DNA of 64,000 nt. Source: Channa striata. Taxonomy: Eukaryota > Chordata > Actinopteri > Anabantiformes > Channidae. The DNA lies in NCBI GenBank assembly GCA_033026295.1, contig CM065176.1, forward strand, positions 2,802,501 to 2,866,500, written 5' to 3'. The notes under the pieces are model-generated. The model saw only the letters and a program-made list of their open reading frames with translations, was not told the origin of the DNA and did not search any database. The position numbers were made by a program, and so were the translations under genes. Shown here in pieces: positions 45,595 through 58,900 of the stretch; within the stretch, counting starts at the first letter, position 1, and every line of letters begins with the position of its first letter.

Positions 45595-45901
45595 CCTTTT
45601 AGCCAATAAAAACTAGAGGCCTGATTTGGGGAGCAGTGTTCCAACCAATCGTTTTGCTGTGACAGTTTGAGTGACAAACGCTGCAGTTCTAGTGGGGGAA
45701 GGGGTCGCTGAAGTTGACGGAGCCGCCATCTTGAAAAGTGCCCTCTGATAATCTACCTTTTCGCGCCCGTTAAAATCAGTTTTAAATGTATTAATTTTCT
45801 CTACGGATTTTCGTCTTATTTCCGTGTTCGTATTGTTGAGGTCGGGGACAATGGCAAAATAAACTACATGCTGGAGAGTTGCTGTTTACCGTTGTATTTT
45901 G
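45595..45901 (+). promoter_or_regulatory. ppp6r3 promoter and probable first non-coding exon
   Basis: Two CCAAT boxes (45603-45607 and 45645-45649) are followed by GCCGCCATCTTG at 45722-45733. That is a YY1-type element often found at or just after the start of TATA-less genes. The flanking 45.3-46.3 kb is rich in CpG. A good 5' splice site, TTTTG|GTAGGTA, ends a probable leader exon at 45901. The transcription start is inferred to be near 45700-45740. Confidence 0.6.
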
Positions 45902-48415
45902 GTAGGTACACTTGGCAACCCATGCGCTTGGTTGGTGCCGAACAGAAGGTTAGCCAGCAGTCTCTAGAAAGCCGGCCGAGGCTAGCTCGCTAGCTAGAAG
46001 CACACTTAGCCATCTTAAGCCTATGATATCAGGTACCGCTTAGTAGCATAAGTAGCGTCAGCATTGCATATCACGCTTATTGCGTAGCGGGGAACTATAA
46101 AGTTATCGTACTACTTGGAAAGCAGTTAGCCAGTAACGGTTATCCTAAAAACTCTGACAACGGTTAACTTGATGCAGTCACCATGGTTAGTTTGGTCCCA
46201 GTTAGGTGGACAGGTTAGCTAACAATAGCCACTGATAGCTAACGACGTTAGCCGGTGTGTTTCTGTTGAATTAGCGGGCAACGTTAGCTTGTTTGGGCCG
46301 CGTAACGTAATTGCATTGACTTTAACTTTACGGCAAACCTAGAATTTAGGCAGCAACACGCAAACATCGTTTGAAACGCGTACGTTACTTTACATATGAT
46401 AGTTAAATCGATAATTAATAGATGTTTAATTGAGGTTTCATCCCATAATATGGAGCTAAAATAAAGATTTTTCAGATTTGATTGCTTAGGGCTTGACAAG
46501 ATAGCTAACGTAAATTGTTGAGAAGTGCGATTGCAAACTTAGATCTACCAGACAGTGATGGGCTGTATAACCACAGGTTCATAGGTTATGGCTATTAAGC
46601 TTATTAATTTTAAGGAAAACGTTGCAGGCTTGAATTCAAGCAAAAACTGGTGGGTCGAAAGGGTTTTTTTATTTTGTATTGTATCAGTTGCTGGTGTATT
46701 TGGATGTCCAAAAACCAAACGATGGATACGTGTGTATTCTTTAAGTTGTGCTTTACTATTTCTTTTATTAGGTTTGACTTTCAGTGTATGTTTCTGTTAT
46801 TTTGTTGTGCCTGTGGCGTAATTAACCTAGCATTATTGGAGAGGGATTGAATTGAATGTATTCATATATTTAATTGTTATGACTATAAATTGTATATTCT
46901 ATATTTGCAACACCTGTAGTAGTGTCTGACATCTGCTACTGATACAGATACAACATGACACGACCTGATGCAACAACTATGTGTACTTAAGCTATATTCA
47001 TACTTGTTTGGCATGATATTCACTACTTACCTATAGTGTTCAAAGTGCTTTTGATCTCAAAGTTGCAGTAATATCTATTGTCTAATAACATAATTTTTAG
47101 TGTATGTAGAGCAAGAGTGAGGCACAAGTGCATGTATATTATGTCCTCGGTAGGGCTGCACAATATACATTCTTCCTCCAAAATCCCTTCAGAAAAGCAT
47201 TCACAGCATTTACTACTTTATGTGTTTGGTGCACTGAAATCAGTTTCAAAACCTGTGTTGAGCATGAACACTGTACCAAAGCGCTGTTGAATGAACATTC
47301 ACATTGTTTCATCAAACAGTCAGTTGAACAGATCTATTTCCAACCAAAAAAAGAGAATGTTGTGAGTGGCAAGAACTTTGTTTACTCAGTGTGTGTCCCT
47401 ACACTGTAAGGAAAGCCACCAGTTCTTCCCTCCTCCTAATTTCTTAGTGAGGCGTTCAAGGACTGTGCAGGGCACGTGATTTGTGTTTCAACTATAAGCT
47501 TCTTCCTGATCATTTTGGAATGATCATCTCTTTACAAACTAAGCTAAACAACTCATAGTTATTGTATTGCAATGTATGTCGCAATGTAAATTTTGCAGTG
47601 TAATTTTTTCCCCAGTGTTGTGCAGTCCTTAGTCCACAGCAAATAACTAGTTATACAAAAGTAAAATGTACTTGTCAGAGTATGTGTACACGCACACACA
47701 CTATGTAAAGTAATGTGGCTATCACAAAAGCAGTGTTTATATGTAATTGTAATTAGATGTTTTTTACTACAGATTTGTAATAAAATTGGGGTGTTTTATA
47801 AATGAAGCTGCAGCATTTTTTAAAATTCGGTTTGGGTATTTCCACTGTCAGCAAATTAACAGATCAGTTTCTGTTGGTAAACTACAACGTTTCTCTTGCA
47901 ACATCAACATTTGACAATATTGAGAAAGAAGAATTACTCTAGTAATATGAACTAATCAACAAATATTATATTTATTCTATTTTATTGCACACATGTTAGG
48001 TGAGCAGTACAGAGCAGCACCTTGCCAGATCATATCAATTTGAATTGTTGCAAAAATTGAAATGGATTGTTTTCCCTGTACAGTTTTTATTTTTTCTGGA
48101 GCTCTGTATTTGCACCACCACCATTTGCTCATCTATACTGCCATTCAAATGAATAAGGGATCAACTTTTTTTCTCTTGGGGTTTAAGTTAATCTGAGGTG
48201 CCTATAAATTAGAGTATTTCCTAGTTTTAGGTGATGCTTTTTAGTGCCTTTTTTTATTCTGTCACTACAAACAAAAAACGTCAGGTACACATGAAGAATT
48301 AGCATTTTTTGTAATTAAATGTAAAACTTAAAATAGCTGTAATATACCTTTGATAAGCAATAGACAATCTCTTTAACAGCCCATCGTCATTTGTTTTCTT
48401 GTTTTGTCATTACAG
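45902..48415 (+). other. ppp6r3 first leader intron
   Basis: Starts CpG-rich with repeated GTTAGC and GCTAGC motifs to about 46320, then becomes AT-rich. No coding exon, RNA gene or complete element was recognised. Confidence 0.45.
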
Positions 48416-48585
48416 GTTTGAACAGTTGAACTGCATTGTGTGTGTTTTGTTTCCGTCCATTACTGCCTGCCTGCCTGCCTGGTTGTCTTTGTCCAGTTTG
48501 CCTGGAATGGGCCACAAGTCCCATAGACTACAACACAAACCTTTTTAATCTGAGGTCTGCTACCTGGACTCAAATATACTCACAG
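48416..48585 (+). other. ppp6r3 probable 5' UTR exon with a short upstream ORF
   Basis: A good acceptor (TTGTCATTACAG|G) and donor (ACTCACAG|GTAGAC) bound a 170-bp segment with no long frame. It contains an ATG at 48507 followed by 12 codons and TAA at 48546-48548. The next exon (48733) carries the true start. Predicted from splice signals and position only. Confidence 0.5.
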
Positions 48586-48739
48586 GTAGACTGAAGAGAG
48601 AGCTGTTAAATGATCCTTAGTTAATTATTACAACCATCTATTGAATTCTGATTGCCATTGAATTGAAGACTAAATATTGTGTTTTAATAATGTAGCATTA
48701 AATGTGTGTGATTGGCTGTTTGACCCTTTTAGAGCCAAC

Positions 48740-51700
48740 ATGTTTTGGAAATTTGATCTTCACACCACATCCCACATTGACACTCTACTAGAGAAAGAGG
48801 ATGTAACACTGACAGAGGTGATGGATGAAGATGATGTCCTGCAGGAGTGCAAAGCCCAGAACCACAAGCTGGTTGACTTCTTGCTGAGACCACAGTGCAT
48901 GGAGGACCTGGTCACTTTCATTACACAGGAACCCAGTACTGATGTTGAAGAAAAGGTTAAATACAAGTAAGAAAAAGGGTGAAAGGGATGTTGGTGTATA
49001 ACTGTAATAACCTGATTTGTTTCCCTTTAAAATATATTTCCTCATGCATGTATTGTAACCATGAATTTTTATTTTAAGGTTTAATTTGCTGCAAATTTTT
49101 GTACACAATCTGTTATCCTCCCGCAGTCCAGCTGATGGCAGTTGGTCACTCTAAACTGCCTGTAGATGTGAATGTGAGTGTAAATGGATGGATGTCTCTT
49201 CGTGTCAGCCCTAAGATAGAGTAGCGACTTGTCCAGCAATTAGTTCACTGTTCAGCCAATGGCAACTGCTGTTGGCACTAGGACCACCTTGACCCTTAGC
49301 ACACTAAGTGGTTAAGATGATGGATGGATAGATGTTCAGTTTGACTCAGACATGGTACTCAAAATTGTTATTGCTGTTTGTGCCTGAGAAAGAGTTCCAA
49401 TGGTATGGCTATTTAAGTGCACTTTTCAGCTCAAAAACATCATATCATGGTGATGTAAGCGTGCTTAGGCATGCATTATTACTATATAACCATAATGTGA
49501 GCGGAGGTCAGTTGGAGAGAAGGTGGGGCCAGTCATGCTTGGGAATAGTACAAGGGAACTGCCAATTGTATTACCTTAGAAGCTTGGTAATATTTGTGTG
49601 TAAAGAAGACAACTTCATAATGTAACTAGGGCGTTGAGATTCTAACTGTCTTTATATTTTTATTGTGCTAAAAATCCTCTTGATGATGATGAGCATATGA
49701 TTATTGATACATGTTCTGCATCTGGGTCGTTTTAAATCGCAGAAATTTGTATAGTTGGCATGTTGGGCAAAAATAAGAAAAACACAACAGGTAGCATCAC
49801 GCTAATATGAGCTCGGGCTGTAAAGTTATTGGAATTTTAATTTAAGTTACAGTTACGGTTTTCAGCATTAACAAAAACCTAATTATCTAGATAGCACAAT
49901 TAGTGTACCTTTTCCATCTTGCAGTGATTCTCTGTTTGGTCTTTTCAGTTATCCAGCCCACTTGTTTCCTTTCTAGCCATGCACCGTCACCTTTTACTAA
50001 AAGCTCTCACCCAGCCTGCCCCATGTTTAGTTCAGCTGGTTCATCTGCCAGCAAGGGGTATTAGCATCCTTTCAAACAGTGAGGTGTTTCGATCACCAAA
50101 GAAGAAGAGCCGAGGTAACCAAAAAGAATGGTTTAGGTTAGTTTTGTGTTATCCCATCTGAGTTCGGAACCCAAATAATCTATTATCTGGATTTCAACGT
50201 GTTTTACATTAAGCCTTACTTTGTCAAAATTGTTTAAGGATAAAATCATGACCGACTTGAAAGAATGGAAAGCAAACTTTACTTCACCAAGAAATAAACC
50301 TAAAATTCAATTCCACTTTATTTATACGTTGCCAATTTACAACGAAGTCATCTCAAAGCACTTTACATAATAAAGTAATTTAGAGAAAACCCAACAAACC
50401 CCCCTTGAGCAGCTATAGGCAATAGTGGAGAGGAAAAACTCCCTTTAACGCAGTGTTTCTCAAATAGTGTGGGGTGCGGAGCGCTGCCGGGGGGGGGGCG
50501 CGTGAGGCCGTGTAATTGCACCTCCAGTCCAGTAGTTGACAGTGGCGCTCTCATTGTCAGAGTGTGCGCAGGGAGGAACGAACGCGAGTAAACGAACGCT
50601 AGCACCCCCCCCCGGCCGCCGCGATTAGATTCACGGGGGGCGCGACTTGCTTTACTTCCGTTAGGGGGGCGTCACAGAAAATAATTGAGAAGCACTGCTT
50701 TAATGGAAGAATCCTCCAGCAGAACCAGGCTCAGGGTGGGCGGCCATCTGCCTTGACCAGTTGGGCTGAGTGGAAAACATTGGGCAGGTTGGTAGGACAA
50801 GTAGCTGCACACTGGAAGATACACAGCTCCAAAGCTGGGGACACCTGAGGACAGGGACAGAGAGAAGGAGACAGACAACTACGTGAGAAAGAAAAGGCAG
50901 AGTTAATGTCCTACAGTGGTGACATATAAATGTGGGCTGAGAGGAGGAAAGTGTCTCGGGGAGTTGGTCCTCCAGCACTATAAGCCTATAGCAACAGGAC
51001 TAGAACTAGTCCACTGGTTGACTATGAATTGCAGTGTTTTCACATTCTGTGTCCAGATTTACAAAGAACCTTGGTCTGTGACCTGTCAATGGTGCTGCTG
51101 TTGATTTATTTAATAATTTATTTTTCAAATGAAAAAGGCAATGTCAGAAGTTTCCCTACCTGAGAAACGAGTTAGAAATACTTTTTTTTCAGCTGAAACA
51201 GTTATTTATCCTCGTGGATATATAGAGTGGCATGGCCATTGATGTGTTGTAAAGAAAACACTATTTCCCACAGCCTTCTTTTTCTAGCATGTTGTGCCTC
51301 CTGTATGCTCTGAACAGACGGCACCCCTCACTAAAATCAAACCTCAAGCATCAGCAAGGCTCCTTACTCTCACACGCTTTTGCTGTGTGCTATTTGTGAG
51401 AAATGTCTGGACATGATTTGAAGTTCATATGTGAAAGTTTTAGTTAGTGTGAGCATAAGCAATGGAAAGTGTTATGTAACTGGGGTGTTACAGACCTGTT
51501 ATCTACAGATGGTAATGTTAGTGGTAGGCTAAAATATGTTTAAGAAGTGGAAAGTAGATTCTTGGAGAAACCAGTTTTGAGAGGCACCACATAATACATG
51601 AGGCCCATGCCTTTTATATTAATCAGTCGCCCTTCTTTACCTTCTGTGTTAAAATCGAACTTGACCTATTGTATGTCAGATTGATTCTCAGTAAACTGTA

Positions 51701-54700
51701 TGTGAAAGTATTCTACCTTCTAGAACTGCTTTGTTAGCTGAAATGGCAGCCTAAAGCTGCTGTGCTCGAGGCAGAATCTTTTTAGATTAATGATGTATTT
51801 CATCTGGATTCTTGGCTAAATCGTGAACATGCTGCATTGACATAATAAAAAGCAGTGCACCTTATTAAAAGTGTAGACATTACCGCCTTACCTGCAATGA
51901 GTAGGACAAGAAGGGTGACCACTAGAGCACGTGTTTCCAAGGTTGATTAAGGGTTTGTGCAAATTTCTGTAGGGTAATGTTAATACCTAAACAGTTTCAC
52001 AGACCTCATGTGCAAGAATTTGAGATGTATATTGACAGAGTAAGAGGAGGGGACATTAGGGAAGAATGTGAGACAGTGTTCGCATATATTCAATATTTCA
52101 GTGGCCTTATTTTCTCACCTTGTAGTGTGAGGAATGTTGTTGCATTCTTGGTGGTCTGTATCCTTTTATAGTCTCTACTTTAATTTTATGGAAGTGATAT
52201 TATTAAGTAGAATTGAGGAGAGGGCAAATAGTTTGACATATTAATGCGACGTTAGCATTTGGGGTATTTGTTGTGCACTTCAGTCTACCTAAGGCTAACA
52301 TGTCATTTTCAATACATCGTGTTTGAATATTTAAATTGACTTTCACTGTGTTAGAAATCATTTGAAGACAGCCCACATAGTGCACAATGCAGCCCCTCAC
52401 ATCATTCCCTATAGCTCTCTGCTACAGTTAGATTCCCTGAGTAATTATATTGTCAATAAAATGCAGCTATCCTACATTTGTTTGAGTATGAGCATGAAAG
52501 CCACCATGTTTAAACACAAGTGCCAGTGCTTTGAAGAGAGTGCTCAGCATCCATTTTAACCACTGATTCCTACAGTTTTTACTTTATTTCAGGTATCCCA
52601 ACATATCATGTGAGTTGCTTACATCAGATGTGAGCCAGATCAATGACAGACTGGGAGAAGATGAAAAGTTGCTGATGAAACTGTATGGCTTCCTCCAGAA
52701 TGAGCCACCTCTCAACCCTCTCCTGGCTAGCTTTTTCTCCAAGGTCTTGTCCATTCTTATAGGACGCAAGCCTGAACAGGTGAATTGGATAGATGAACTT
52801 ATTGAATTTCAGCAGGGGTTACAGTTATCATTAAATGTGACTAATTGAATCTCAGAATATGAATATTTTTGTCTTCTATACAACAGAACATTTGAGAAGT
52901 TGGGAAAGCACAGCAGTTTATCCTGTGTGAAATATACATTTGTTTACTGTTTATAGATAGTGGACTTTCTAAGGAAGCGGGAGGACTTTGTGGACTTGAT
53001 GATCAAACACATTGGGACATCTGCCATCATGGATCTACTTCTCAGAATGCTCACCTGCATTGAACCACAGCAGCTGCGCCAGGATGTTCTAAAGGTGTGT
53101 TGGCAGGACAACTCAGTTGTTTGAAAATTGTCTCGCCCATCTGTTATTAGTTTGACTTGGCTGAAAAACATTATTTTGCGTATTGTGGGCTGGTATAGGT
53201 GAAGAACACAGATTGTAAGGACCTTTGATTTTGATCATGCTGTGCAAAGATTATTCACACAATCTATTATTGACACATCAATATAAATGTTGTCATAGGC
53301 CCAGCAGCCTTTATAAAACAACACCCATAATATTATCTGGAACCTTAATTTGTCTATAAATACATTTTTAGGATACTGTCAGACAAACTTTAAACAAACT
53401 TTGTAACAACACAATCTGTTAAATTGTATCTACGGTGCTAGTTCCAGTTTGAGTGTTAATGACTTATTAGTTTAGTATAGGTGTACAAGATCTATCATTT
53501 CAACTGCATAATTGCAATGTGGGCATGTGCAATATTCAGTTTAAAATGTATAAAATGGAGAGAGAGCGACTATGCGATGTCTGCTGGCTGACTAGACAAC
53601 TGCAGGTTGGCTTTTATAAGCCTGGCTTAGGGTTTAAACACACTGGATCCCTGCTGCAATGTCACCAGCAGGGTGCCATAAACATAGCTGAATGTCTACA
53701 TCTGTAAATGGTTTGCCATGTTGACCCATCACATTCTTTCCCACAGGATTATGCAGAGGTGTGGCTGTTTTCATTTGTCATTTAGAGCCAAGATATTTTC
53801 ATATTTTATAAAAATATTGTTTAATATTTTAACATTTTTTTATAAAGCTAAAGCCAGCAAAACATGGTCTGTGCAAAGCTGTGACACTAGCCCAGATGTA
53901 ATTTGCTTACAGATTTAAAGATCTATAAATGCTACCACAGCTGATGTTTGTTTGTTTCTTTATTGAGGGCAGTACATATTAATGAACACTCTGTACAACA
54001 ATGTAACATAGCGTAAATATGCCGGATTTAGCTAGGAGCTCATTTTTATCATTATGTACAACACAATGTACACAATAAACATACAATGCAGTATACATTC
54101 CAGGATACAAAGATAGAAATTCACAAGAAAATAAAGGAAACATGAAAAAATAGCAACCACATTAAAATCCAATATAAAAATGTTGATCTGGCTTCACATA
54201 TGGTCACAAGTTTGATTCTTCCCAAATTTTATTTTTGGAAAGTACCACCAAAAAGAGTTACTGTTCATACTCTCATCAGACATTGGCACAATTTGTTCAG
54301 ACACAGCCCCGTTGCAGGTCAAATTTATGGAGAATGCGTGGCAAGATTGTAAAGGGTTTGGTTAATTCTTTGTATTATTTGCTGCATTCCTAACTTCATT
54401 CCTTCTAACTGGAGGAACTGAGGAGACAGTAATACAGGCTAAAACCTAATCTAAGAATAAGAGCAAAAAATCATATCCCATTTTAAAAGCTATAATATTT
54501 TGTGTACTTTGTTTCGATGTTGTATCTGGATGTTTGTTGCTGACCATGTTTGTTTCCTCTTGACTTGGACTTGTCTGTGTTCATAGGTGAATGTATTTCT
54601 TTATCATTGTACAGGTTTCGTGAAGATAATTGTAAATAAAAATTACCAACGTTAGGTTAAGGGTTTTTCATTTATATAATGCATAATCACATTATACAGT

Positions 54701-55868
54701 GGTAAAAGTCAGTTTACTGCATCAAACTTTTTGCTAATTTTATGTTTTATTATGTTACATTTAGTATTGGGAAAAAAAGCCATATTAGCATTGTGACTTA
54801 TTGATCCAACTTTTAAAGCACATTTCTTTGCTCTGGAAAGGGTATGAATGTTTGATAAGGGCATAAAAGTAATCAATTTAGAATGTGGGCATAAACCCTG
54901 GGATTATTTGGTAGTAATTAGTATTTACTTTAACAATTCCTATTTGCATGCACAGAGTTAGCATAAACTTTATTTCTAAAAATTAGGTAATAAAATTCTT
55001 TTTATAAAATTTTCTCTTGTACTTTGAAGATTTCCATCTGATCTTGGTGCCCTTATTATCTCTGTTTTGTCTTCTCTCAGTGGCTAAACGAAGAAAAGGT
55101 GATTCAAAGGCTGGTGGACATGGTACAGCCTTCTCAAGATGAGGATGTAAGTTTGTTCCGTTTAATAAGAATAATAGTACTATGTTGGATTTTGATGAAA
55201 TTCTGAATATTTAAATAATTAGCTAGGAAGTTATTTGTTAAGCATGAAACACCCTGAACCAGGCTCATGAAATTCACCCTGCAGTTCTCATTACATCCAC
55301 CAGTCACACAGTCAATTTCTTGTGCATCATTATGCGTTCACTATAATCCAAATATGATCTATGTTAGAGATGCAAAGACATATTCTATAGGAAATCCATC
55401 ACATCATCTGACAAATTCAACATAAACATAGATCAACATCAACATCAGATTTAAAAGTAGTTTTCACCAAGCAGTTGTTAATGCATCCACAGACAGTAGG
55501 ATTCAGTACTGTGGACTGGAGATATTATTTCTCAGCCTGAATATTGGCGGCTTATAGTCCAATGCGGTTTATATGTGACAAAATTATATTTCTTTTAAAT
55601 TTTAAATTTTAGATGGCTGGTGTCTGTAAAGAAGAACTGCAGCTTCAATTTAATGTGCATCATTATGCGTTTTAATCCAAATATGATCTGAATTAAGACA
55701 TATTCTACTGTATCATCTGACAAATGACAGAAACATGCCATCAACAGGATTTAAAAGGTACTGCAGATATACCACACACAAAAACAATGGCTACATCTCT
55801 GTAGTGGGCATTGGTATCAGACAGTCCATAATATTTAAAGGTTTCTGTAGTGGGCATTGGTATATATA

Positions 55869-55930
<62 letters not shown>

Positions 55931-58900
55931 TTCCCACACCTACGCATTGTTAGGAGAGTAGTGTCTTACTGAATGAATTTCATTAGTTCTATTTGATCTT
56001 ATAGCATCTAAAACACACATTGGCAGATGTGTTGAAACCTGCAGATTCCATATAGGTTTATCAGTTTAATCAGGACGAAGAAGAAAAATCTGGTTTAAAC
56101 ACAACCCGCGAAATTTAAAGTTTGATCTGAGAATTAAAAATGGTAAATTTCAACTGAATTTTACTCAAGAACACAGATGGTTTACAGTTTAGTTTTCTCA
56201 CCAATTCTTTTTGTCCACCTTTGTCGAGACAGAGACACTCTAATGCCTCCCAGTCACTGTGTGAGATCATCAGACTGAGCAGAGATCAGATGTTCCAGGT
56301 CCAGGGCTGCTCAGAGCCTGACCCTCTTCTGGCTACACTGGAAAAGTATGCATTTGTTTATTTATAAGAACATTTGTCAGCAGTACTTTTAGAACAAACA
56401 TGGTTAATCAGCGTTTGTGACTCAAACCGGACATTGGGTATTGAAGTTTAATAAATGTTCCTTAAGTTCTAGGATAATGTTTATCAGATAAATCTGTTTC
56501 TTAGTTTGTATTTATGCATCTGTTTTGCTTTTACTACAGCATAGTTTTCACACAGTGATTTATCAAGCAATAGTTGTAGACATTTTGGCATGTTATGCTG
56601 TTAAGAAATACTTTTGATCTGGCAAGTGACTGTCCTCTTCATGTGTGTTTTCTTTAGACAGGAGACAGTGGAGCAGCTGCTGTCCAATATCTTTGACAAA
56701 GAGAAAAATGAATCTGCAATTGTCAGTGTTATCCAGATCCTCCTAACGTTGTTTGAGACCAGGAGACCAGCGTATGTCCTATGGCCTCTCCCCTTCTTTT
56801 ATATACATTATATATTTTATTTTGACAGTAAATATACACTCGGTTTTCAACACTATTATTAGAGAACATCAAATGAAAAGAAAACACCTTTATAAAAGAA
56901 AATTAACTGAGATTAAGTTATGGTATATGTTTGTATGCAAGTTAATGAAGTCAGAATACTGTTGGTGTGTGTGAATACATATATACACACACACACACTT
57001 CTGTTCACCTGTCAGTCAGCTATACATATGGATATGGCATACAAATGTAAATGTCCACGTACCAGTAGCAGATATGAGGAGAAACTTCAGCTGTTTAGAC
57101 ATAATTTTAAATCACAAAATCTTGTGATGTTTACCCACTCCTAAATTTAGTGTAAATGTTTACAATACTTCACAGTTTAGTGACAACATGATGTACGTTT
57201 ATACTTGTATTTCATAGTCCTAAAGTTTTGCCCCTACAACTGGATTTGAAGAACTATTTAATTAGATTCTGATTTTCAATGTTGCAGGTTTGAGGGTCAC
57301 ATGGATTGCCCCCCCGGGCTGTCCCATCCCTCCTTCTCAGTCAACCACAGTATCTTGGAAGCTGTGAGACCCCGACTCAAAGACTTCCATCAGCTTCTAT
57401 TGGAACCTCCAAAGGTAAAAACTTCAGTGACATCAAAATGACGATCCACTCACAGAAACATGTGGCAGAGAGTCTTCTGCCTGTTACTAAAGTATGTGTA
57501 GTGTCTTATTAATTGTTTGGGATTTTCACAAAATGAAATGCACAGACTTTATTTAAATTTCTCTTTAATACATTTTGACTTATTGTGTAGAAATTACAGC
57601 TGTTCCCAAATAGTCTCCATATTTTAGTTCAACGTAATGTGTAGGACTCAATGTACTGCTGTCTATTGTATGTTATAAAAGGTCTCATCATCTACATAAG
57701 TCTCATAATATTTTAGCCACCTTAGGAAACACCTTTGTTTATCAGTGTAAGGTGTGATTATAAATAAATCCATTAGAAACAGGAAGAGGGGGATCTGCCA
57801 AACCTATGGCTTACAAAAATAAACAGTTTGGAACAATGATATTCAGAAGAATATCATTAAGCTTACCAAATTCCAAGGCACTGTCGCGAAAAGGAAAACC
57901 CCTACAGCCAATGATAGGAGGATTCTCTGCCTACTGAAAAGAAATCCCTGAATAGGTGTCCAATGAATCAGAAACACTCTAAAGCAGTCAGGAGAGGCCT
58001 GTTTGCTGGACGTGTGTAGAGATCACATACAATAATAGAGAATACTTGCTCAAATATTATACTGATTCCAACATATCAAACATCATGGTGACATTAAATC
58101 TAACAAACAAGAATGAGCTCTTTAATAAAGATTAGGCAAGCTATCAGGAAATTAGACATTCTAGGGTGTAACAATCACAAAAATATCCCTTAAATCCTGC
58201 AAAGACTCATTAGCTTGAAGCTAACTTTAAAAGTCAGTTTTTCACTATGTTCAAACAAACCGCCAAATGGACCCCGCCGCAGTGTTTTATGTGTTTCCCT
58301 TTTCAAAAAGCAATCTACAAATTTGTTTTGTAAATAAGGTTGGGCTTTGAGTTTTGTCCAGTCTAAATTAGTAGTCAGACTAGTAACAGTTTTTGTCTGA
58401 TAACATCAACTGATCTTCGAAATTCAAATTCAAATTTTATTTGCCACGTACACAATCATACACAGTACGACATGCTTTTTGCGACTGTTCCAAAAGAGTA
58501 GGAAATAAAATACATTATATGAAGTAAAACATATAAAATAAAAATGTTTACATTTACCTTTAGTCATTTTGCAGATGCTTTTACCCAAAGCGACGTACAA
58601 GTGAGGTACAAGGCAGCAAAAAAAAGGAGAATAACATCAAATTAAAGTGCTAGAGAAGAGTTAAAGAAGAGTTGCTGTTTCATGAGATGCAAATACAAGA
58701 AAACGCATCAAGTTTTTTTTGTAACATATAAGATATATATAATACAATAATTTAATATATATAGAATGTACACACACACACGTATGAATATGTCTACACT
58801 TTTTTTTTTTTTTTTACAAAAAATAGTCAATTTTAAAGACTGATATATTTTTAAATCAGTAAAGTTTACAAATAATTTATAGCGAAAGGACAACTGAAGT

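Noticed and set aside
55735..55947. Frames encoding Tyr-Ile repeats
   Set aside because: They are translations of the TA microsatellite.
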